Below, piece after piece: positions 25,301 through 30,126 of a stretch of DNA of 30,126 nt (positions within the stretch are counted from its first letter, which is position 1; the number at the start of each line of letters is the position of its first letter). The stretch covers positions 1 to 30,126 of the forward strand of contig CALACW010000038.1 in NCBI GenBank assembly GCA_937890355.1. Reading direction: 5' to 3'. A program made the translations under genes and the position numbers. This DNA comes from CALACW01 sp002431305 (GTDB lineage: Bacteria; Bacillota; Clostridia; Oscillospirales; Acutalibacteraceae). The notes beneath the pieces were generated by a model that saw only the letters and a list, made by a program, of their open reading frames with translations, did no database searches and was not told the origin of the DNA.

Positions 25301-27333
25301 TCACCTCCGGCGACGCAGTAGGCAACATTCTTGACCTGCTTCCCAACCTCATCTACTTCATAAATGCGGACGGATTAAAGGTTACCGTAAACAATATTCT
25401 TTCACCCGTTTATGATATTCTCGACAAGCTTCTTCCCGTTATAGGCGACGCAAATCTTGACGATACTCTCGGATTCAAGTTAAGCGACCTTTCGACCGAA
25501 ACTATCTTTGAGATTCTTAAAGATAAGGCGGGAATCACTGTTGATCCTCAGGTTATCGGAGTTATCAAGTACCTCTATGTCGGCGATATCACTCTGTTTG
25601 AGTCAGCCAACGGCAGAATGGGTCTTAAGATGGGTTACACCGACGAGATTACCAGAGCAGAGATGCTTACGATTCTCTTCTCCGTAGCTCTCGAAATTCT
25701 CGGCGACAGTGCAAACGAACAGGCGTTCAGAGATATGCTCGGCGATGATACTTATACCGTTGTTATGAACGTATTAAGACTCAACGCACGTCCGATGCAC
25801 TCAATCCCGTGGCTCTATACCGAGGACGCAGATACCGATAAGGTATTCTCCGGTATCGAGACATCAACTATCTTTGAGTACGGCTACGGCAAGTACTGGA
25901 CCAAAGATAAAGCGCAGTACATCGCAGACAATATCGAGTGCTTCATCAATGATATGATTCAGCTTCTCGGTATCGAGATGGACGGCATTAAGATGGATTC
26001 TCTTGAAGACATCATCAACAGCTTCATTGACGGCTCGCTTTACAGCAACAAGGTTCTTTCCAAGATCTATGACGGTCTTATGAAAGCTCTTAATAAGCTC
26101 AACGAAGTTGATACCGACGGTAAGATCAAGGAAGTTATCAAGTCCTCGCTCGGCGTTGACCTTACATTCTATGATACTTATGTTCTTCCCGAAATCGCGG
26201 AGGGCGACCGCTCGGCATTCACGACAGAGCTTCTCAACATGCTCAGACCTCTTTATCCCGTTCTTAAGTGGCTCCTTGCCGAACAGGATATCGCGTTCTT
26301 CAACGACGCAGAGGGTAATGATAAGGTAGTTCTTCCCGGTGACCGCGGATATAACTACGGTATTATTCCGCTCCTTGAGGCTCTCGAGTGCGAAGGTATC
26401 AAGACTGAGTCCGAGTACTATGCCGACATCGCGGCAGAAGACGACGCTCTCGTACTTGATATTATCAATCCTCTCCTTGACAAGATCGACGTTATCCTTG
26501 CCGATCCTGCCAACGAGATATTCGAGCTTCTTCCCAACGTTGCATACTTCGTAAACTCCAACGGTCTCGACACCGTATGGCAGAACACGCTCAACTCGGT
26601 TTACACCGTTCTCGACGCCCTTCAGCCTCTGGTTAACGTTGACCTCTACGAGCTTATCGGTATCAACCTTAACGGTATGAAGTTCGAGGATCTTGTACAG
26701 TTTGCTCTCTCCAAGGTTAAGGATTCAACCGGATTCGACCTTGCAGAGCTCGTTGTTGACGCAGCTGCGGAAATGACGACAGGTAAACTTATCTCCTTCA
26801 CCTCTCTTAACGGCGAGCAGGCATACCGTATGGAATATGCAGGCAAGGCTGACCGTGCCGATATGGTTACGATTATCCTGCGTCTCGTTCTTAAGTTCCT
26901 CAACACGGGTGACAATACTAAGACTCTTGAGAAGATAATTCTTGAGAAGACCGATATGAGCGAGGAAACCTACAAGTTCATGTTCTCATTCATCGAGTCT
27001 CTTGCTCAGTACTGCTCCGACGCAGAGGGTATGGATAAGACTCTGTACATCCTTTACTACACATTCTACGGTATCAACACCGGCGCACATGAAGCTAATG
27101 CATGGCTTAAAGATTATAACAGCAACTGGGAGTTCTTCTACGGAATGCTCCGCGCAAGCGATCAGCAGCTCCTTAACGACTTCGCAGACTTCACGTCCAA
27201 GATATTCGATAAGTATACTAAGGATATCATCGACGACGGCGGTCTTGCTTCAAGCGGACTTATCAAGTTCTTCCAGAAGATTATCGATATAATCAAAAAG
27301 CTTATAGATTTCTTTACAAAGCTTTTCAGCTAA
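19360..27333 (+). CDS. Giant secreted repeat protein of unknown function (2657 aa)
   Basis: 2657 residues from ATG 19360, with AAGGAGG 8 nt upstream; codons further up lack a site. A signal peptide (basic TGKRTSVSKK, hydrophobic ILSVFLSLLMIMSV, cleavage near AEAAA at 37-41) sends it out of the cell. From about residue 980 the chain repeats imperfectly about four times. Three anchors recur in order: P-[IL]-x-E-A-L-G (Glu at 996, 1480, 1941, 2340), LLPNxxYFxxxxGL (Leu at 1046, 1533, 1994, 2391) and YxxxW (Tyr at 1279, 1769, 2176, 2586). Unit length falls from about 490 to 400 residues. Residues 45-980 show no clear copies. The C-terminus is an amphipathic Lys/Phe/Ile helix (IIKKLIDFFTKLFS); no LPxTG, SLH, dockerin or membrane anchor was seen. 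Codon choice resembles pckG, hinting at high expression. I recognise no enzyme domain. Confidence 0.85.
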   Translation: MVQTTGKRTSVSKKILSVFLSLLMIMSVCYSGIGVIAEAAASTSQINVLKSALNDFANSGETGSYSASNNGSNTVTITDNTSKGYVYKVLIALQPVLEGERGSYNWFSKMRPRVISRTGASGASATLLNNLIPMLTNYDRSDANKLDTDSGWITWGGGSAPGNSLADLGKVKVSVTRTLDSALLEYSDVSKLPNSVNLTVSYAVNAGHSSTTWKESKGSFITKQWKYHRVEYYYYNSAFSLSYSNANSEAISNIRAYYNFFTKAKVDGQTVATLVANNTVSSIGTIVNDNAAYSAKINGLSATVKDHFFTDPTVAVVNNYIAYCLRAQAVLQQKSKIDWFKSAIAAGYDNVNIDQMNSLYTEGLAKYNDLNSLSSQFKTDAKETLGMDLDAYNAWLVQLKRDIDLYYLRALKKSIDNTIADNPKVNDDNVTSLTGEEFLAQFPDSEYPNSLISSINGTFNGYAETLDRYRASSPNEVADVFTDGVDYVYKFKTNINYMAVEANAEDDFAPYLEHFLPYVFTSPAAYGNDAEMARFTEDYAKNIDLNNTYNSYTGKINADLQKRVFSFYNGDDLVFLPDAVSAYLAGMKADLIKRNHDQIQTVYDYAVMAGGTTSSIKVDFNNFLGLQAAVNNLDAALYDYCAYITSNGNAGNPEKKNWVTAEDMNIYGKSQDFINAVKKFKETKGLPYDQMHYDEDGVFVIRYAGDQKDASGNQIGYPSDIARDGAEDNYEVTTQKILDTISKLDTFITSEDFARLIDFKDKDGNEVSNLSDYIETVLNEKLFTNEMINTIVASIFPMVCNAIKDLVPQIKNMGITGIGAPNDPAAAFRVDVGALAGGNPGGALDVYMDGQKGTVTVKQLLASLGINVYPSQLASALPNSGKYVAIRNALNSCGDNWSKLLDADGKLNFDWGVTDYNSFTSAAGSVFNSILPLLQTVLCGKTYNKSVDKLAYGAGNFNYKAMGFLNLKMYIEARINANLTIDGLQVYKTVWIPIMEALGIADNGYRFKSLGQNASAAQMVDALFSPLLELIDQLKSQPIDKVCSMLPQVLYFLSFDGVQELINSININMHVDMSIDDFDKFELWGGNLTGLADLLKGTINGAIPNFDFTLKLADMVNLEDMLGFDYTNINIIASYVLDKLGMDVSVPVMNAGNLIRCSTYDTNASSQRLSGKRLKITADKANVFYDVLSYLVGALGDRNLIDSLVRVISEKNGTTVELPEIIYTLVENVSGNPKAALAALIELFNPVEYDEMQMNWYQSDKDKNVSDMTDLKSLVYLTYNTNWTREKSQYIIDNIDEIVKSVTGTDDTTSVDEKIRETINGMFNNKNFTALVKELVSLGYTLDNQFVYDLCKRETGVDLQQWAEAFGYAFPTILEKYEKTALKPGDAGYNSNFGTVSVAVDSVKDEETGETRDNYTWYINGEKFEDGNRKQFLSLFFEVVEPMAPLISMFMTGEDVSLFANAVTIKGYEGYSNAVAYVFEMLGVPNVMSQAEYNAYVEENGAADAFEYLTNQLFDWLDSQLNGSAFKNLISLLPNFLYFVESDGLSTIIFNVLQPLTTVIDTVRPIADVDLDTIASVIVSDLLGGNSFSLDHVLDVIAGNFDASGYEKWYDVHTKQLTFTEILRLADIYFGTDLRYSPLVLQGIESICASPEKFDSKSASSVGYRASCDPADGLTILVSSLLECLNHSSDLTGGKTNGEIICDFIDSKTGKDDAKKIWDMVKTIFDGIVSTDTDVNWLYFYDDPDNTNPKVTDLVNAQLPEKSIVYLGYNNNWNKETADKLSASASEIINSILESKQGTDLATYLQALLSDNVYTDEVLNKLVVTIVKALNGLDKSLRDTISVVISTDGIDAWFDMCDIAEDGTVTCNKVWNINGDKQKFIDALSEVLAPANDLLGWLFFGDSYTFFTSSKTEDGKYTLEPIIDLAGNPGGYAYGIIPLFEALGCEMKSPDAYVVGADGKHDMSTFVKDLLTSVLDRVDEITSGDAVGNILDLLPNLIYFINADGLKVTVNNILSPVYDILDKLLPVIGDANLDDTLGFKLSDLSTETIFEILKDKAGITVDPQVIGVIKYLYVGDITLFESANGRMGLKMGYTDEITRAEMLTILFSVALEILGDSANEQAFRDMLGDDTYTVVMNVLRLNARPMHSIPWLYTEDADTDKVFSGIETSTIFEYGYGKYWTKDKAQYIADNIECFINDMIQLLGIEMDGIKMDSLEDIINSFIDGSLYSNKVLSKIYDGLMKALNKLNEVDTDGKIKEVIKSSLGVDLTFYDTYVLPEIAEGDRSAFTTELLNMLRPLYPVLKWLLAEQDIAFFNDAEGNDKVVLPGDRGYNYGIIPLLEALECEGIKTESEYYADIAAEDDALVLDIINPLLDKIDVILADPANEIFELLPNVAYFVNSNGLDTVWQNTLNSVYTVLDALQPLVNVDLYELIGINLNGMKFEDLVQFALSKVKDSTGFDLAELVVDAAAEMTTGKLISFTSLNGEQAYRMEYAGKADRADMVTIILRLVLKFLNTGDNTKTLEKIILEKTDMSEETYKFMFSFIESLAQYCSDAEGMDKTLYILYYTFYGINTGAHEANAWLKDYNSNWEFFYGMLRASDQQLLNDFADFTSKIFDKYTKDIIDDGGLASSGLIKFFQKIIDIIKKLIDFFTKLFS
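22300..27190 (+). repeat. Four imperfect ~400-490-residue repeats in the giant protein
   Basis: Three anchor motifs recur in constant order and nearly equal spacing: 484/461/399 residues for the EALG anchor, 487/461/397 for the LLPN-YF anchor and 490/407/410 for the YxxxW anchor. Further shared segments lie between anchors, such as [RKT]xxFxxxLxxxLxP before EALG and an AEMLTILFxxxLE-like helix after it. The copies are diverged at DNA level, so this is an old duplication, not a slippage tract. Confidence 0.75.
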
Positions 27334-27356
27334 TGTCGATTAAACGGTAATACCGT

Positions 27357-27388
27357 GCCCCGCAGGCGAAAGTCTGCGGGGCTTTTTT
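27357..27388 (+). terminator. Terminator of the giant repeat protein gene
   Basis: GCCCCGCAG (27357-27365), an 8-nt loop with GAAA, CTGCGGGGC (27374-27382) and six Ts. It begins 24 nt after the stop. Confidence 0.95.
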
Positions 27389-27506
27389 CTGTCGTGTCAG
27401 CGGATATAATGTCTGAATTTGAACCTCATACGAAAAATATGGTTATCTTCTAAAAGATTAAATTTGCATGGGTTTAGTAAAATTTTGCTTATTTTCTCTT
27501 TTTAAC

Positions 27507-27535
27507 TTGTAAAAAAATTAGATATACTGTATTAT
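27507..27535 (+). promoter_or_regulatory. Candidate promoter upstream of the microsatellite
   Basis: TTGTAA (27507-27512), a 17-nt spacer and TATTAT (27530-27535). If used, the whole (AGAC)n tract lies in the leader RNA. Confidence 0.45.
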
Positions 27536-27560
27536 ATACATAGATAATATTGAAATGGGG

Positions 27561-27589
27561 TTGACATCCTTGGCGCGCTGTGAGACAAT
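27561..27589 (+). promoter_or_regulatory. Candidate promoter abutting the microsatellite
   Basis: TTGACA (27561-27566), a 17-nt spacer and GACAAT (27584-27589). Predicted transcription start is near 27596, that is, in the first repeat units. The -10 is weak, so this is an alternative to the 27507 promoter. Confidence 0.4.
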
Positions 27590-27591
27590 TT

Positions 27592-27638
<47 letters not shown>

Positions 27639-27812
27639 GACAATTATGTCTGTTTAGTTGAGCGCGTTTTAAATCTTAATTATGTATTATTTTAGGCATT
27701 GACTGCGTAAATTCTGCGCGGTCGGTGTCTTTTTTTTGCTCTTCGAAAGGGGGATATGCCCGACGGCTTTTTAATGAAAAAATAAAAATTTTAAAACGAA
27801 AGGAATAAAAAA

Positions 27813-30126
27813 ATGCAAAAAGGATTCAAAAAAGTTCTTTCGCTCACATTGTCGATTCTGCTTTTACTGCCGTGCATTGCGACGGGCTTTTCGGTTTCGG
27901 CTGCGGACGTTGACTTCACCGCGCTTAACGAAGTTATCGCGCAGGCTGAAGCCGTAAATGCTGACGATTATGTTGACCTTACCGCGCTCAATTCTGCGGT
28001 TGACAAGGCAAAGAACGCAGACATTCAGACGCAAACGGAAGCTGACGATCTGGCTGCGGGAATCAGCCTTGAGACATTAAGACTCGAAAAGAAATTTGAG
28101 CGTAAAACAACAACGCTTACGATGTACAGAAAGAAAAGAAGAGTAAATCATTTTGACTGCTGGGCAAGACTTACGGTATCGAATATTCATGCGTCAAGCG
28201 GTGATGTAAGCTCAATAGAGGATAACATTACATGGAATGTTCCCGCTTATTGGGCGACTGCAACGGCTTATGTTTATACAGACCTTGCAAAGGTGAACAC
28301 GCTTGCCGACCTTAATATAGGTGCGCATGTAAATTATGAATGGCTCAGAAGCAACTGGTACAACTCATATGTATTTTTTGACGGAAAAACTTTGTTCAGC
28401 CTCAGCGGAAACAAAGATACATTCGGTCAGCAGAGGGATTTAGGAACATTTACATTAGATACATCTCTCCCCGCAAAAGGCAGTACAAAAAATGTTTTAT
28501 TCAGAGAAAACTTTACTATTGACGTAGACCCTGTTACTGCGATACAGAGACACGACGTAAATTTTGTTATCAATTCGTATGATACCTCTGCGCTCAGAGA
28601 GGCAATCGCACTTCCCGCCCCGACAAAATCAAACTGCTCAGCTCAAGCGTACGGCGCATATATAACCGCGCTTAAAAATGCTTCGGAGGTTCTTAACACT
28701 CCCGTAACAGTAAAAACGGCGGAGGGCGATACCGCAAATTACGAAAACATTGCGGCGGCACAGGGCGCGCTCGATAAGGCGGAGGCGGAACTCAGATACG
28801 CTTATGCAAAATTAACGCGCGGCGGCAGTCTTGATATGACCGTGCTTGATAATGCGGTTAACATTGCCGAAGAAGCTCTTGAACAGGGATTAAATAAATA
28901 TGTTTCTCTTGACGGAGTAAAGGACGCACTTACAAAAGCAAATGCGAAAACTTTTAATTCTCAGACGGATGTAACCGACGCGGCTGCAAATATTATTCTT
29001 GAAATTTATAAACTTGAAAATGCGCCGGCGGCAAAAAAATCTTACAGAATGACAAGAGAAGTAAGCCGTTCGGGACATTTCTTTAATAACGGATATATTG
29101 ATATCAATAATGTCGACGGTGATTCCGGTGATTCGTATTTCAGTCAGACGTACAATTACTGCACTCCGGAAGTAATTCTGACTTCAACCGCATACGCATA
29201 TGCCGACCTTGCAAAAGCAAGCACGCTTGCAGACCTTGGTATCACAATTAAAATCTGGTATTCATGGTTCCAGGGACAGCGCGGTCATAAATATGCAATT
29301 TTTAACGGCAAACAGCTTTATGATACAAATATTACACAGGCATTGTTCGGATATCAGCATGACGGAGGAACATGGCTCCTTGACGCTGATTTGCCCGAAA
29401 AAGCGTCCTCTGCAAAATACGGTTATACCGAAGGACTTTTAAACTATCACTGCAATACATGGAACAGTTCCGAGTTCCGCGTTACATTTACAATAAACAG
29501 CTACGATACAACTGAATTAAGAAACGCAATTGCTCTGCCGGTAGAGGACGAAAGCCATTATTCAAAGGTATCGTATTCCGTATATCTTTCCGCTCTTGAA
29601 AACGCCGTATCTGTTCTCAACACTCCCGTAACCACGGTTGAGTTGGACGGCGAGGGTGCAAATTACGAGAATATCGCGGCAGCGCAGGAAGCGATTGATA
29701 CGGCAACCGAAAGACTTGTAAACGCATACAACGCTCTTGATAAGGATTTTGTAATCGAATATTATTCGGACGAAGTACTTGTAGATTCTCAGACAATTCT
29801 CTATGCGGACAGCTATAATACAAAGCTCCTTTCGGAAGTTCCCGAAAAAGCGGGCTATACATTATCCGGATGGGTTGATTCTGCGAATAATGTTTATACA
29901 TTAGATTCGTTTACATCCGCCGCAGCACCGACGCACGGCGGTACGGTAAGACTCGACGCGCAGTTCGATACGAATGAATACACCGTTACATTCGTAAACT
30001 ATAACGGAGACGTTCTTTATTCAACGACCGTTAAGTACAACGAATGTGCAGAATACGCGGGCGAAGAACCTATTAAACCCGACGAGGGCGAAACGGGCTA
30101 CATGTTCGCCGGATGGGATAAGGATA
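27813..30126 (+). CDS. Large secreted surface protein with FIVAR-like and InlB B-type repeats, partial
   Basis: Open from ATG 27813 to the window end with no stop: 771 codons plus one base. GAAAGGA lies 9 nt upstream. Signal peptide MQKGFKKVLSLTLSILLLLP, cut near VSA-ADV (residue 30). FIVAR-like three-helix segments at 34-85 and 339-395. A module repeats with an exact 308-residue period: TLADL at 163/471, INSYDT at 254/562, NTPVT at 295/603, ANYENIAAAQ at 308/616. Two InlB B-repeat (Listeria-Bacteroides type) domains follow, 645-718 (GYTLSGWVDS) and 721 on (YTVTFVNYNGDVLY, GYMFAGWD). Such stalks usually present adhesins or carbohydrate-active domains at the surface; the functional and anchoring parts lie beyond the window. 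Confidence 0.92.
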   Translation, partial: MQKGFKKVLSLTLSILLLLPCIATGFSVSAADVDFTALNEVIAQAEAVNADDYVDLTALNSAVDKAKNADIQTQTEADDLAAGISLETLRLEKKFERKTTTLTMYRKKRRVNHFDCWARLTVSNIHASSGDVSSIEDNITWNVPAYWATATAYVYTDLAKVNTLADLNIGAHVNYEWLRSNWYNSYVFFDGKTLFSLSGNKDTFGQQRDLGTFTLDTSLPAKGSTKNVLFRENFTIDVDPVTAIQRHDVNFVINSYDTSALREAIALPAPTKSNCSAQAYGAYITALKNASEVLNTPVTVKTAEGDTANYENIAAAQGALDKAEAELRYAYAKLTRGGSLDMTVLDNAVNIAEEALEQGLNKYVSLDGVKDALTKANAKTFNSQTDVTDAAANIILEIYKLENAPAAKKSYRMTREVSRSGHFFNNGYIDINNVDGDSGDSYFSQTYNYCTPEVILTSTAYAYADLAKASTLADLGITIKIWYSWFQGQRGHKYAIFNGKQLYDTNITQALFGYQHDGGTWLLDADLPEKASSAKYGYTEGLLNYHCNTWNSSEFRVTFTINSYDTTELRNAIALPVEDESHYSKVSYSVYLSALENAVSVLNTPVTTVELDGEGANYENIAAAQEAIDTATERLVNAYNALDKDFVIEYYSDEVLVDSQTILYADSYNTKLLSEVPEKAGYTLSGWVDSANNVYTLDSFTSAAAPTHGGTVRLDAQFDTNEYTVTFVNYNGDVLYSTTVKYNECAEYAGEEPIKPDEGETGYMFAGWDKD
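27912..29741 (+). repeat. Two copies of a 308-residue (924-bp) module
   Basis: Copy 1 spans about 27912-28835 and copy 2 about 28836-29741. Each has a FIVAR-like helix segment, a beta-rich domain with TAYxYxDLAKxxTLADL, then xxFxINSYDT, ALRxAIALP and NTPVT-ANYENIAAAQ. Anchor offsets are identical, so no indel separates the copies across these anchors. Confidence 0.85.

Noticed and set aside
27740..27775. Riboswitch (c-di-GMP or other) before the last surface gene
   Set aside because: The G/C-rich stretch does not show the conserved core of any class I can recall.

Overview
The window looks like a chromosomal contig from an anaerobic, Gram-positive gut or rumen bacterium of the class Clostridia, most plausibly Oscillospirales/Ruminococcaceae-like. 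This is inferred from AGGAGG-type ribosome binding sites, mid-40s GC, a C4 zinc-type L28 protein, a secreted dockerin protein, FIVAR/InlB-type surface repeats and small Clostridia-type genes. No species is claimed. Both window edges cut genes. The first ~65 bases are homopolymer-rich and look like an unreliable contig end.

Left part (1-6189): a truncated small membrane protein gene (minus strand) and a small conserved Clostridia-type protein, followed by a prophage remnant. The remnant has an S24/LexA-like repressor on the minus strand facing a rightward set: small Cro-like HTH protein, Cys-rich small protein, terminase small subunit, terminase large subunit and portal. It stops at a strong shared terminator. 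No capsid, tail, lysis or integrase genes are present. The repressor control region is clear: two divergent TTGACA-17-TATCAT promoters back to back on a near-perfect 30-bp inverted repeat.

Middle part (6193-15640), core genome: a DUF3737-MalY/PatB aminotransferase pair (minus), rpmB (minus), a dusB-type tRNA dihydrouridine synthase (minus), the polA-rimI-tsaD operon (plus), and a GTP-type PEP carboxykinase with its own terminator.

Right part (15711-30126): a surface/secretion region. A secreted dockerin protein is translationally coupled to an AlbA_2/HATPase/winged-helix regulator that carries a 42-bp tandem repeat (both minus). Divergent from them is a 2657-residue secreted protein of unknown function built from about four imperfect 400-490-residue repeats. 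A 0.5-kb intergenic region follows, with an (AGAC)11.5 microsatellite inside an inverted-repeat setting. Last is a second large secreted repeat protein (FIVAR-like, a 308-residue repeated module, InlB-type repeats) that runs off the window edge.

The most interesting parts are the giant repeat protein, the microsatellite-led surface gene after it, and the dockerin/regulator pair. Their functions cannot be read from sequence alone.
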